Shown: positions 50,951-62,143 of the stretch, one piece after another | Layout of the letters: each line of letters opens with the position of its first letter | Numbering within the stretch: the stretch's first letter is position 1 | Notes under the pieces: model-generated | Database searches by the model: none | Seen by the model: the letters and a program-made list of their open reading frames with translations, nothing else | Told to the model about the DNA's origin: nothing | Translations under genes and position numbers: made by a program | DNA from: Hygrophila difformis | Lineage: Eukaryota; Streptophyta; Magnoliopsida; Lamiales; Acanthaceae | Reading direction: 5' to 3' | NCBI GenBank assembly: GCA_030278955.1 | Contig: JAOANR010000005.1 | Coordinates: 2,213,431 to 2,277,430 of the forward strand | Length of the DNA: 64,000 nucleotides

Positions 50951-51890
50951 CTTTTTTTTTTTTAAAAAATTTTTTTTTATATATATATATTAAGATTCTT
51001 ATCTTAAAAAAAATCATAATGTGGGAATTTTTGTGATCTTGTAAGTCATACATAGCTTAAAAAAGGAATATATTCTTTATTTGAAAATGACAAGATATGA
51101 TTAATATTCCACCCTACAATTTCAAACCATAGTCAAATTATTCCCAATTATATTATGGCATTCTAGAATAATCCCATAATAAAAAAAAATATATGGGTAG
51201 AATGATTAATCAAGGATATATAGAAAATAGATAATTCTCATTATAATTTAAACATGTAAATATATACATGTATATACATGTGTACATGTTTGGAAAGATT
51301 ATTTCAAGACCAAGGTATATATGTGTATATAAACTTGTATATGGATTTAAAATATTCTATGAACCATATACTTATTACACTTGATATTGAAATCCATATA
51401 TTTATTTGAAAAGACAAATATATATAATTTTTCAAAGTATGTTTTGTAGAAAATAATATACTAATCTTTAAGCACATATTTGAACATATAAATATATATA
51501 GATTTGATTAAAAATCTACTTAGTGAATTAATCAAAAATATATATTCATATATATATTTCGGGCAATTTCTATGGTATTACATTTAGTTTACGACAAAAC
51601 GGGGAATCAAGTCTATAACTAAAAATCCGATTGTTGGCAACTGATATGGCCTTGCCAATTAAACTTTCGATCCGTGACTTCCACCATTCCTAGTAATATT
51701 TAATCCGACACTCTTAAATATTCTAATGGTCTTGAGATATAGATAATCATTACATAATTTATTTGGCTAACTATTTTAAATTTTAATTTAAGGATTGTCT
51801 AATATCTAAGACATATTTAATCCAATAAATCAAAGGACTTATCGGGCTCACGCTCCAAAAGTTTATTTAATTAAAGGTAGGTCCGTAACT

Positions 51891-52141
51891 TTTTTTTTTT
51901 TGAGGGAAAAGGATATTTTATTCCTTGAGTCAAGCAAAACTCTTAGCCGAAAGGCTTTACAAAAAGGTCCACCCTACAATCCACCAATACCATAGATTAC
52001 AAGATTACATGCTTTCACAAAGCACCACAGTCCTAACCACGTACACCGTCTATATCAGCGACTAGTAGAACAGCCCGGCTAACCTCATTCCGTCAAGACC
52101 CACAACTCGAAATCTTCGTTGCCAGCGACCACCATCTTTGC
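51891..52141 (-). mobile_element. 3' end of a non-LTR retrotransposon (LINE, or possibly SINE)
   Basis: Absent from the left LTR of the host element. On the minus strand it ends CCTTTTCCCTC plus a poly-A of about 11. It is flanked by a slightly diverged duplication, TCCGTAACT and CCCATAACTT. The short length fits 5' truncation. No clear pol III boxes were found, so LINE is favoured over SINE. Confidence 0.7.
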
Positions 52142-52310
52142 CCATAACTTAACTAAGACCGATTAAATAATTATTGCTTCGAAAAATATCATTTCTCATT
52201 TCCCAAAATTTAATGATCAATAAAAACTAAATTTATGAAACATTTTCATATACAAAATTTTGAATATTTATTAATTAAAATTTTAAATTTTTACGGAGTG
52301 TTATACTATG

Positions 52311-52935
52311 GTCTATAAATAAATTCTAAATGCAACAATAAAATTTAATCCAACATAGATAAAATAGAAAATATTAAATTTCAAATTTTATCTTTCATAT
52401 CTTTGTAAAAATCAATGTATAGTCAGAGTCTGGAAAGTCATCTGGAGATGGCCGGCAATTTATCCTTATGTTATACATATCATCGCATTATGTGTATACA
52501 TATCATCGTCTAGTGTAAGTTTAAATAAAACTATGCATTTATCCTTAATTAATTTTATTATATTAAGTATTTAGATGTTGTTTTGATGTGCATTTAAAAA
52601 TTGCTGCAATGTTTAGCAATGTAATAATCAGATAATTGTTTTAATAAAACTTGCTGAGGAATTAAGTGTTTGGATGAGCTCATGCCATTCCAAATCGCAA
52701 TAATCAAATAATTAATTTATAAATATTTGGCTTTATGTTTTCAAATTGTAAAATTACCATAACGGGTATGGGTAAGCATAATCTAATGGAGTAATTTTTA
52801 TTTTCAATTTCTGATATATTTTATAATATTTTTTATTTATACCCTTTCCTACCAAGAGATATATTTTTTTAATTTTTTTTGGATATAATTGTATCAATTT
52901 TGTTTTTCAAAATATATTATTTGCATGTTACCCTA
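52311..52935. other. AT-rich stretch without visible gene
   Basis: Between the TSD of the 25.6-kb nest and a small MITE. No frame or repeat was recognised. Confidence 0.6.
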
Positions 52936-52944
52936 AAATATTTT

Positions 52945-53144
52945 GAGATAATAATTTTTTTAAGCCATTAGAAGGAGTCATTTCCAGATTTTGACCATTA
53001 TTTTTTCATTTAGAGTTTTGGGCCACTACAGCGATGTCAGGCTCAGAAAAAGTGTCAAACGGGCCGCGTGTTGTTTAAATTGTCTCCTTATGGTCTAAAA
53101 GTGAAAATCGCGTTCTTCTGATGGCCTAAAAGAATTATTATTTC
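52945..53144. mobile_element. Small Mutator-type MITE
   Basis: 200 bp. Inverted ends GAGATAATAATT...AAGCCATTAGAAGG and GAAATAATAATT...AGGCCATCAGAAG. The flanking 9-bp duplication matches at 8 of 9 sites (AAATATTTT and TAATATTTT). Its end sequence is related to the large palindromic element at 54550-55743. Confidence 0.75.
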
Positions 53145-53353
53145 TAATATTTTTTAGGTGAACTGTATAATATTTTAATATAATACATTACAATTTTTTA
53201 ATATAATATTATCATTATTTTTTAAAATTGTATATTATATATCACAATCCTAACAATTCATATTAAAAGAAAAATAAAAATAAAAATTCCAATAGTTTAA
53301 TGGAGAAAGGGGAGAGCAGTTTGACCTAATTTGTGATTTAATAAAGGAATAAT

Positions 53354-53505
53354 ATGTTAAAATCTATTTTTGGCTACAAACGTGAATTTCTTACACAGTT
53401 TCAAAATGAAGTTTCAGGAAAACAACTGTCATTACCTCAAATTGTAAAAAATAGATCATTGGAAGTTATTAAGCAAACAAAATTAACTGATTATTTATGT
53501 TTTAA
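53354..53505 (+). pseudogene. Small open frame cut by the 53506-63204 insertion, unrecognised
   Basis: ATG at 53354 opens 50 codons (MLKSIFGYKREFLTQF...) up to the TSD TTTAA. After the insertion the same frame continues from 63210 for about 30 codons to a stop near 63305. No family is recognised, and the AT-rich setting makes chance possible. Confidence 0.25.
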
Positions 53506-53862
53506 TGTAACACCCCGGTTTTGGTAACCCAGGCCAGGATATCACCGCCACACCTTCCAAGCAAGACGCGAACCATTTCGAGCTCACTTGAAAGATGCAA
53601 GGCTAAGTTGTACCAAAATTTTAAAATAAAATCCACTTAAAAATATATATCCCGGAATAAAAATTATTTGTCGTTAGTTTGTTTAAGAATTCTTCTTTGT
53701 GCTTGAGGAAGGTAAAAGAAAATAAAATAAAGAGAATACATGTCCATAAAATAACAAATAATTAAATGTGCGACATGTCTTTTATAAAATATTTTCCCCT
53801 TCCTGATGCATATGCTTGATGCTTTCTTCTGATATCTGTAAAAGAAATTGCACAACATTTAT

Positions 53863-53878
53863 CAGTACAACGGTACTG
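53863..53878 (-). promoter_or_regulatory. Conserved LTR hairpin, stem CAGTAC/GTACTG
   Basis: CAGTAC-AACG-GTACTG followed by AGTAAGT, about 360 nt from the LTR end. The family is that of 48548-51582 but the stem sequence is different. Confidence 0.6.
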
Positions 53879-54549
53879 AGTAAGTCAACCCTTACCACAT
53901 CAAGTGATGGGTTTTAAAAAGAGATTGACTTGACTCCAAATAAGAATAACGATATGCATTATATATTTAAATTTAATTTGATAAAAAGACATTAAAATAC
54001 ATACACATACTTTAAATTTAAAGATATCTTTTACCGTCTTTTACCATCGGCATCTAAAGAACACGAGGACACCATTCTATGGGAATTCAACCCATCATCT
54101 ATGGGAATCTAACCCATCATCTATGGGATTCAACCCATCCTATGGGGTTAACCCATCGCAAAGTGAATGCAGCGACCCTATACAGACACACTCCGGAGCC
54201 CTAGATAACCCATACGGATACATCTAGGAGTATAGACTCATACATCACAATAAATCAATGCCGTTTTGGCTACGAGAGGGGGTGACAAATATAACGATCC
54301 ACCAAGTGCACATACCCTCAAGAAAATAATAATATCGCCTCAAACTCGGAACTTAGAGCACAATGGTTTTTAGAAAATATATTTTTATCATCTCATAACT
54401 TAAAAACTCTTCACCAATTCATGGATTAAAATCCATATACTGACTGGTCGAAATCATTTTCTTTCATACTCATAAAAGTAAAATTTTCTTTATGTCCATG
54501 GCAAAATATACCTTCACAGGATTTCCTCATAAATCATACTTCATAATAT

Positions 54550-55743
54550 GAGGTAATAATTAAAATAAGCCACCAGAAGGAGTCATTTTCACTTTTTGGC
54601 CATGATATTTTGATTTAGGGAAAATAGCCATTAGAAGGATTTCGGGCCTGAATTTAGGCCATTGGGCTGGAATTCGGGCTGTGATGGCCTAAAAGTGGAA
54701 ATGGCTCCTTCTGGTGGCCTATTTTAGTTTTTTTGAATTGTTTTTTTTTATTTTATCTAATTAAAATAAATAATACTCATTTTGTGACATTATTTATGTC
54801 CTATTTTCTTTTATTCTTGTTCCAACATTTTTTATTTCCATTTTAAAAATAATTAAATATTAATTACCAAATATACCCCTCAAATCGCATAAATAAATAA
54901 ATAAATATATTAAATTTTTAATTCAATTATCATTAATAATTCTCATCCAACCTACAACCATATATCAGTAAATCACACATAAATAAATAAATTATTGTAA
55001 ATTCATTACAACCACATTATATAAATTTTTAAGCTACATTTTTTAACCCTAATATATCCTTGTATTTAATACTAATTATCCCTGCATAAAGTACCATGTC
55101 CGAAAATTTTGGGATACTTATAATAAAACATGTTTATTTTTTACTTTATAATTTATTTGAATATGTGTTTGTTTTACTTATTTTATAATATACTTGAATT
55201 AATATTTATTTTATTTCTTATATTACTCCATTCGTCACATTGTTAGTGTTAGCAAAGTAACTTAAAATTTTATATAATATGATTGTAATGAGTTTACAAT
55301 TTTAATTTATTTATTTATGCATGATTTACTGATATGTGGTTGTGGGGTAGACTGGAATTATTAATGGTAGAGGGTAATTTGAAAGTTTAATATATGTATT
55401 TATTAATGTAAGATGATGGGTAGGTTTGACGATTAATATTTAATTATTTTTAAAATGAAAATGAAATAAAAATATTGGATTAAGAAAGAAAAATAGTATG
55501 ATTTAAATAATGACACAAAATGAGTATTATTTATTTTTATTACATAAAATAAAAAATAATTGGGAAAAACTAAAATAGGCCACCAGGAGTCATTTCCATT
55601 TTTAGGTCATCGCAGCCCCAATTTCAGCCCAATGGCCTAAATTTAGGCCCGAAATCCTTCCAATAACCTATTTTCCTAAATCAAAATATCGTGGCCTAAA
55701 AATGGAAATGACTCTTCTGGTGGCCTATTTTAGTTATTACCTC
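54550..55743. mobile_element. Giant-palindrome Mutator-type element
   Basis: Starts GAGGTAATAA and ends TTATTACCTC, with exact 9-bp TSD TCATAATAT (54541-54549 and 55744-55752), the Mutator-superfamily length. The arms 54550-55037 and 55257-55743 are reverse complements over about 487 bp with modest divergence, leaving a 219-bp spacer. Each arm starts with a 180-bp block (GCCACCAGAAGG...CCTTCTGGTGG) that is itself an inverted repeat. A transcript would fold into a very long hairpin. Non-coding. Confidence 0.92.
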
Positions 55744-56677
55744 TCATAATATCTATAGCCATATAAATAAAAGTATTCTCATAAGCTTTATAAGAATTTA
55801 TGTTTTCATAAAAATACTTATATGGTATCCTTAAAATATCATGGATGCACATCAATGAATATTCAGAATATAGGACATTAAATCCGGAACAAGATTAGTC
55901 AAACGATACACAACCAACATACTTCAATTCACTCGCATTTTCAGAATAAGAGTTCTACAGACGCAGCAGAAATTTTGGTTGAATTTAAAAATGTAAACGG
56001 AAGGCGATTGCTATGAAATTTGGACGGTGGATAGTAAAGACATAGAGGATCAATTCTCCTTAAGGAACCTTTTCAAAATAAGCAACCGAAATAGTTCAGA
56101 ATTTTAGATCTTTACAGAAACAAAATGCTGACAGATTGCTGTCAAGTTTTTGGTCAAAAACCAGATCCGATTTTCGGGTTTAATAGGCATCCAAAATTCA
56201 TGAAATTTAAACCACATATTCTTCAAGATGTTTGGAATAAAGTTTGTGAAGGATAGTTTTCGAGATAGAGTATCTAACATATCCAAAAACAGTGATTTTA
56301 AAGATTGCGCGTGAATGGAACGAAACCTGACAGATTTGCAGATTTAGGTTATCATGATGGATTTCGATTTTTTTGGCACATAACACATGGGTTGGGGGTC
56401 TCCATAACTTAATGTAGGAAGAGTTAACTTACATTAGAAGTCATTAGAAGTGAAGGATTTCGAAAGCATGGGTTGCAAGGAGATCGAACATGCTCACGAA
56501 CTCAAGGACGCACAGGATACACTGCCATCTTGATCAATGATGGAAAACATTAGATCCTAACTAATAGGAATTTGACTTAAATCCATGGAAATGAAACCTA
56601 AACGAATTAAACTTACTGTATTAAGGTATGAAGATGAGGGATTTCGAATTTGAAGGCTTCAATTGATGAAATCAGTC

Positions 56678-56946
56678 TATTGAATAATAAACTCACCCGA
56701 CAACGCATGCTCCCGCCGTCGTCAAAAAGAGATGCGCACGCCGTCGTCAAAGTAGCCGCCTTGTTTGATTGCCATTGTCAAAACTTGCGGATTGCGTATC
56801 CGTAGTTTTTCAACAATGGTGTATTTTATATCTTTACTTCTGTAAACCTTCCGGCTATAAATAGCCGTGTAATCTTAGTGAAAAAATGTAGAATCGAGTT
56901 TTAGAAGAATAACATCTTAACTCCTCCCCAATTCAAAATTCCAACA
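56678..56946 (+). repeat. 5' LTR of the copia element
   Basis: Begins TATTGAATAAT and ends CCAACA. TATAAATA at 56856-56863 is a likely promoter element. It lies between GGC and GCC (GGCTATAAATAGCC). Confidence 0.93.
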
Positions 56947-56950
56947 GAAT

Positions 56951-56962
56951 TGGTATCAGAGC
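56951..56962 (+). promoter_or_regulatory. Primer binding site, initiator tRNA-Met
   Basis: TGGTATCAGAGC, four bases after the LTR. Confidence 0.93.
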
Positions 56963-57780
56963 CTGAGCGATCAAACTCAGAGCAAAACAACTTGAGTATA
57001 AACACTCAAAATTAAAAAAAAAAACTTAACTGCTCACTCTTGCGTCCTCCGAGCCGCTGCCCAGCAGCTGCCGAACTGCCGCCTGCTACCACCACCAGCG
57101 TCGGCACACCTCCGACGAGCCACCGCCGCCGAACAACATCAACCACCACAAGTTGCAGCCCACACCTCCGCTGCTCCTCTCCAACGCCAATACAGCCGAT
57201 GTTCCTCCACCATTAATCTCTTGCCGTGAGCACCACCGACTTCCAGCCTTGCACCGCCCCTTCAGATTCGCGCCGCCTACGTACCATCACCTCCGTGCCA
57301 TAGTCGCGACCACCACCGTCTGCTCACGACGCTGCCCGACCCTTGAAGAGACGCTGCTGCATCTTCGTTGTTGTCCTCAGTCCAGTGTGAACGCCGATCT
57401 GCTGTTGGTTTCTCTTGTGGAGCTTTTATTGTGGAATGATACAAAATAAAGACTTGTGAAATTAGTCCTTCTCGGCTGGTGGAGTCTTGCAAAAGTGGGG
57501 CCAGTCATATTAAAGAAAAAGAAAAGAGTAGAGTTGTTGCTGGTGAAAAGATTGAAGAATTGATTTTTCTTTGTCAAGCTAACGTGAGAGAGACATAAAG
57601 AAGAGGAAAATTTATTCAAGTGGGACCCTCTAGTTGGTGGGAAATTAATTATCCTTGCTGACTAGTTGCTGAAGCATTGAAGAAATTAAAATTCTGGAGC
57701 AGAAAAATTCGTGGAGTCTTCGACCGAATCCGAAATAATTCATACATATTATTTTGGAATTATTGCGAATATTGTTCACA
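56963..57780 (+). other. Copia leader, non-coding
   Basis: About 0.8 kb between primer site and gag start. A CCG/CCA-rich stretch at 57040-57360 resembles plant gene exon sequence and may be captured, but no clear frame supports this. Confidence 0.5.
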
Positions 57781-60700
57781 ATGGCGTCAACCAGTTCTCT
57801 TCAATCACAGGTGCCCAAATTAACGAAAGAAAATTACAGGATGTGGAGTATCCAAATGGAAGCCTTGCTCGGATCCCTTGATGTATGGGATATGGTCGAA
57901 GCAGATTTTGCAGAGTTGACATCAACAATAGAAGATGACGATCAATTGAAGGAGATAAAGAAAAAGGAGAAAAAAGCCTTGTTCACAATATACCAAGGCG
58001 TAGATGAAGCCACATTTGAGTTGATTTCTACCGCAAAAACATCGAAGGACGCTTGGGAAATTTTAAAGAAAGCCCACGATGGAGTAGATAAAGTGAAGAA
58101 GATCCAGCTCCAATCCTTGAGAGCCCAATTTGAAACTCTACAACAAAGCAGATCAAAAGCCGTCTCAGATTACTTCTCCCGAGTAATTTCTGTTGTTCAT
58201 CAAATGAGACAGAATGGCGAGGAGATCAAAGATGTTCGTGTTGTGGAGAAAATCTTGAGGTCCCTAGACCCAAAATTCAACTTTATCGTTGTTGCCATCG
58301 AAGAATCAAAAAATCTCGAGGCAATGACAATTGAAGAATTAATGGGCTCTTTACAAGCCCATGAGCATCGACTCTTCAAAAAGGGAGACGAACAATCCTT
58401 GGAGCAAGCACTGCAAACGAAATTGTCGTTTAAAAGAAATAATGCTGTGAGAGGAAGTCCACAACGTGGACGTTATCAAAAACAAAGAGGAAGAGATGGC
58501 CGAGTTAACAATCGCTCTGATCAGAATCGAATCAATAATGGCGAAAATAATGGAGGAAATGAACGTGGCCAGAATACCTATCGAGGCCGAGGACAATTCC
58601 GAGCCCGCGGTCGTGGACGTGGCAGAAACTTTGGAAGATTTGACAAATCAGAAGTTCAATGCCATGTATGTAAGAAATTTGGTCATTTCGCTAATGAATG
58701 TTGGTACAATGCAGACAACAACAAAAATGAGAAGGCGAATCTCATTGATAAAGAAGAGAAGGATGGTCCAGTTGTACTAATGTCTTGCAAAGAATTAGAG
58801 CCACCTCATACGGTCACATGGTACATGGATACAGGTGCATCAAACCATATGTGCGGAAGAAAGGAATTCTTTTCCAAACTTGATGAAAGACGAATGGGCA
58901 ATATCACATTCGGTGACCTGTCGAAAAGGCCAATTGAAGGTAAAGGAGATATTACCTTTGAGTTACATAATGGAAAACATCTATGCATTTCTGATGTTTA
59001 TTATGTACCTGAAATTAAAAGTAATCTGCTGAGTGTTGGCCAATTGTTGGAAAAGGGATATGAAATCCAAATGAAAAATTTGGCTCTTAGTTTGCGAGAT
59101 AAGAATAACAGGTTGATCACACATGTCAAGATGACGACGAACAGAATGTTTCCCCTGAAGCTCACTATAGATGACTCAAAATGCTTGAAGGCAACCACTG
59201 TTGATAGCGGCAAGTTATGGCATCTCCGGTATGGGCATCTTAACTTTGATGCATTGAAATTGTTACAGAAAAAGAATATTGTAACTGGACTACCGCAGAT
59301 TGAATCCTCCAACAATGTTTGTGAGGTTTGTGTCATGGGAAAACAACATCGACACACCTTCAAGAAGTATGGCGCGAGAAGAGCTAGATCGCGACTTGAG
59401 CTGGTACATTCTGATGTTTGTGGACCAATTACTCCAGTTTCTATTGGTGGAAACAGGTATTTTCTTACCTTCACAGATGACTACAGTGGAAAAACATGGA
59501 TCTACATGATGAAAGAAAAAAGTGAAGTTTTCTCTAAATTCAAGGAATTTAAAAACCTTGTTGAGAAACAAAGTGGGTGCCAATTAAAGTGCCTACGGAC
59601 AGATCGTGGTGGAGAATACACATCTCGAGAATTTGATCATTTTTGCAGAGAGCATGGGATATCACACCAACTCACAATGCCATATACACCACAACAAAAT
59701 GGTCTTTCAGAAAGAAAGAACCGAACAATTTTGAATATGGTTCGATGTATGCTGAAAGAGAAAAATATTCCCAAAGAATTTTGGGGTGATGCTGTAAATT
59801 GTTCTGTCTATCTGTTGAACAGGTTCCTAACAAGGAGTATTAGAGACATAACTCCCGAAGAAGTCTGGAGTGGGAAAAAGCCAAAAGTTGATCATCTGAG
59901 AATTTTTGGAAGCATTTGCTTTGCAAAAGTGCCAGAAGAAAAGCGTACAAAGCTTGAAGATAAAAGCCAAAAATGCATTTTCCTTGGCTATGGTGAAAAT
60001 TGCAGCGGGTACAAACTGTACAATCCTGTAACCCGCAAAGTGGTGATGTCGAGAGACGTGATCTTTAATGAGGATCAAACTTGGAAATGGAATGAAGATG
60101 AGCAGACCAAGCATGTTCCTTTTGATGATGAACAGGAAAAGCAAAAGGAACAGCAACAACAAATGGAGGACATGGTACCTGATCATGTTGAAGTTGAAAG
60201 CCAATCCTCTGATGATAGTCCTATCGTGAGAAGAACAAGAAGGGTCCAGGACATATATGACTCCAGTGAGCAAATTGAGGATGAATTCAATAATTTCTGT
60301 CTATTTGCAGGTCTTGACCCATTGACATTTCAAGAAGCCTCTAAAGAAGTCAAGTGGCAAAAAGCTATGGAGGAAGAAATTCAAGCCATTGAAAAGAATA
60401 ATACATGGGAGCTCACATCACTTCCTGACAGACATCGAGCAATTGGAGTCAAATGGGTGTTCAAGACGAAAAGAAATGCAAAAGGAGAAATCGAAAGGCA
60501 CAAAGCCCGTCTTGTTGCAAAAGGGTACAATCAAAGATATGGAATTAATTATGAAGAAGTCTTTGCCCCAGTTGCCCGACTTGAAACAGTGAGGCTGCTC
60601 ATTTCACTAGCAGCTCAAAAGAAGTGGCAGATACATCAAATGGATGTTAAATCCGCATTTCTGAATGGAAATCTTGAAGAGGTTGTCTATGTTGAACAAC

Positions 60701-61149
60701 CACCTGGATTCCTAATTGAAGGCCAAGAAGACAAGGTGTACAGGTTGAAGAAAGCGCTCTATGGATTGAAGCAGTCACCAAGAGCTTGGAATTCAAGAAT
60801 CGATAAATACTTTATCGAAAATGGATTTGTAAAGTGCCCATATGAGCACTCCCTATATGCAAAAAGAAACCTGTCTGGAGAATTCTTATTGGTATGTCTA
60901 TATGTTGATGACATTATCTTTACAGGAAACGATAAGGCCTTGATCCAGGAGTTCAAGAAATCAATGGAAAAGGAGTTTGAAATGTCCGACCTGGGGTTGA
61001 TGCAATACTTTCTAGGCATTGAAGTCAAGCAAGATGAAGAAGGAATTTTTCTCACAAGAAAAATATGCAAAGGAGATCTTGAAGAAATTCTCAATGGAAG
61101 ATTGTTGCAGTGTCGACAGTCCGATGGAAGTTGGCACCAGATTGACTAA
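57781..61149 (+). CDS. gag-pol: Copia gag-pol polyprotein, frameshifted before RNase H
   Basis: Start chosen at ATG 57781 (MASTSSLQ), whose context opens the usual gag motif [18 protein letters not shown]. Residues from this start: gag 1-270, zinc knuckle [14 protein letters not shown] from 294, protease [11 protein letters not shown] (Asp 350), GAG-pre-integrase zinc region ([17 protein letters not shown]), integrase core D545, D608, E644 (D-x62-D-x35-E), RT with YVDD at 1041-1044 (60901-60912). From about 61065 the frame is wrong and stops at 61149. The single long frame without env is usual for copia. All catalytic residues seen are canonical. Confidence 0.95.
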   Translation: MASTSSLQSQVPKLTKENYRMWSIQMEALLGSLDVWDMVEADFAELTSTIEDDDQLKEIKKKEKKALFTIYQGVDEATFELISTAKTSKDAWEILKKAHDGVDKVKKIQLQSLRAQFETLQQSRSKAVSDYFSRVISVVHQMRQNGEEIKDVRVVEKILRSLDPKFNFIVVAIEESKNLEAMTIEELMGSLQAHEHRLFKKGDEQSLEQALQTKLSFKRNNAVRGSPQRGRYQKQRGRDGRVNNRSDQNRINNGENNGGNERGQNTYRGRGQFRARGRGRGRNFGRFDKSEVQCHVCKKFGHFANECWYNADNNKNEKANLIDKEEKDGPVVLMSCKELEPPHTVTWYMDTGASNHMCGRKEFFSKLDERRMGNITFGDLSKRPIEGKGDITFELHNGKHLCISDVYYVPEIKSNLLSVGQLLEKGYEIQMKNLALSLRDKNNRLITHVKMTTNRMFPLKLTIDDSKCLKATTVDSGKLWHLRYGHLNFDALKLLQKKNIVTGLPQIESSNNVCEVCVMGKQHRHTFKKYGARRARSRLELVHSDVCGPITPVSIGGNRYFLTFTDDYSGKTWIYMMKEKSEVFSKFKEFKNLVEKQSGCQLKCLRTDRGGEYTSREFDHFCREHGISHQLTMPYTPQQNGLSERKNRTILNMVRCMLKEKNIPKEFWGDAVNCSVYLLNRFLTRSIRDITPEEVWSGKKPKVDHLRIFGSICFAKVPEEKRTKLEDKSQKCIFLGYGENCSGYKLYNPVTRKVVMSRDVIFNEDQTWKWNEDEQTKHVPFDDEQEKQKEQQQQMEDMVPDHVEVESQSSDDSPIVRRTRRVQDIYDSSEQIEDEFNNFCLFAGLDPLTFQEASKEVKWQKAMEEEIQAIEKNNTWELTSLPDRHRAIGVKWVFKTKRNAKGEIERHKARLVAKGYNQRYGINYEEVFAPVARLETVRLLISLAAQKKWQIHQMDVKSAFLNGNLEEVVYVEQPPGFLIEGQEDKVYRLKKALYGLKQSPRAWNSRIDKYFIENGFVKCPYEHSLYAKRNLSGEFLLVCLYVDDIIFTGNDKALIQEFKKSMEKEFEMSDLGLMQYFLGIEVKQDEEGIFLTRKICKGDLEEILNGRLLQCRQSDGSWHQID

Positions 61150-61856
61150 AGAAGGAGAAGGAAACCCAGTAAATCCAACCTACTACAAAAGCCTTGTGGG
61201 ATGCTTGAGGTACTTAACCTGCACACGACCAAATATCTTGTTTGGAGTTGGTCTTGTTAGCAGGTACATGGAAACACCAAAAACTTCGCACTTGAAAGCT
61301 GCGAAAAGAATTTTGAAGTACATCCAAGGGACAATCAATTATGGCATGCTATACTCTACAAATCAAAGCACTGAATTGGTTGGATTCAGTGATAGTGATT
61401 GGGCTGGAAGTAAAGAAGATCGAAAAAGCACATCAGGGTTCGTGTTCTACCTCGGTAGAAATGCATTCACTTGGTCATCAAAGAAGCAACCCATTGTCGC
61501 GTTATCGACTTGTGAAGCAGAATACATTGCTGCTGCTGCATGCGTCTGTCATGCAATTTGGCTGAAGAAATTGCTTGGAGATTTGAAGATACAACAAGAT
61601 AGTGCAATCAAGATTCATGTCGACAACAAATCTGCCATTGCCCTTGCAAAAAACCCAGTCCATCATGAACGCTCGAAACACATTGATACCCGTTTTCACT
61701 TCATACGGGAACATGTAAAATCAAAAGAAGTGGAGCTGAAGTATGTCAGCTCAAGTGAACAAGTTGCGGACATTTTTACAAAAGCATTGAAAGTTGAAAC
61801 CTTCCAGTATTTGCGAAAGAAGCTGGGAATCCAAGATTTCAAGAGGATGAGTTTAG
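61065..61856 (+). CDS. Copia RNase H domain, in the +1-shifted frame
   Basis: Continues pol after the frameshift. Motifs: [10 protein letters not shown] near 61382, [10 protein letters not shown] near 61505, [14 protein letters not shown] near 61617, VADIFTKAL near 61765, the full copia RNase H set. The frame runs through the G-tract into the 3' LTR, so the original stop is unclear and may depend on G-tract length. Confidence 0.9.
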
Positions 61857-61871
61857 GGGGGGGGGGGGGAA
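61856..61871 (+). promoter_or_regulatory. Polypurine tract with 14-G run
   Basis: 14 consecutive G and AA directly before the 3' LTR. The length may vary by slippage or sequencing. Confidence 0.85.
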
Positions 61872-62143
61872 TGTTGAATAATAAACTCACCCGACAACGC
61901 ATGCTCCCGCCGTCGTCAAAAAGAGATGCGCACGCCGTCGTCAAAGTAGCCGCCTTGTTTGATTGCCATTGTCAAAACTTGCGGATTGCGTATCCGTAGT
62001 TTTTCAACAATGGTGTATTTTATATCTTTACTTCTGTAAACCTTCCGGCTATAAATAGCCGTGTAATCTTAGTGAAAAAATGTAGAATCGAGTTTTAGAA
62101 GAATAACATCTTAACTCCTTCTCCCCAATTCAAAATTCCAACA
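61872..62143 (+). repeat. 3' LTR of the copia element
   Basis: Begins TGTTGAATAAT, ends CCAACA, with TATAAATA at 62050-62057. It has 3 extra bases (TTC) relative to the 5' LTR. Confidence 0.93.

Larger units (their letters stand above)
48548..51582 (-). mobile_element. Solo LTR, second family
   Basis: 3035 bp, begins TGTAACACCCCGGTTTTGG and ends GGTATTACA, with exact TSD TTTAG (48543-48547 and 51583-51587). No internal region is present. The first 100 bp or so is closely similar to the LTR starting at 53506. It carries two tandem-repeat blocks and a GCTACAGTA array. Confidence 0.9.
26704..52305 (-). mobile_element. 25.6-kb nest within a non-autonomous LTR retrotransposon
   Basis: Exact TSD CTATG at 26699-26703 and 52306-52310. 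The LTRs are 26704-33494 and 45804-52305, each about 3.2 kb after removing nested insertions. Orientation is minus: a primer site lies beside the right LTR and a polypurine tract (AAAGAGGGTAGAC) beside the left. Its own internal region is only about 2.1 kb (33495-34431 and 44622-45803), with no gag or pol. Like the element at 12315-21252 it has LTRs longer than its interior and a TTCGTCCTCGAA box by the polypurine tract. It is interrupted by at least four insertions. Confidence 0.9.
45804..52305 (-). repeat. Right (5') LTR, split by a solo LTR and a non-LTR insertion
   Basis: Begins TATAACACCCCC (the left copy has TGTAAC) and ends GGAGTGTTATA. It contains 48548-51582 and about 51891-52141, neither of which is in the left LTR. 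Confidence 0.88.
56678..62143 (+). mobile_element. Young Ty1/copia retrotransposon, nearly intact
   Basis: TSD CAGTC at 56673-56677 and 62144-62148. LTRs of 269 bp (56678-56946) and 272 bp (61872-62143) differ by one base at the start (TA versus TG) and one 3-bp indel. It carries a primer site, a single gag-pol frame and a polypurine tract. One frameshift near 61065 separates RNase H from the rest. It is inserted in the solo LTR 53506-63204 and is among the youngest insertions here. Confidence 0.95.
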
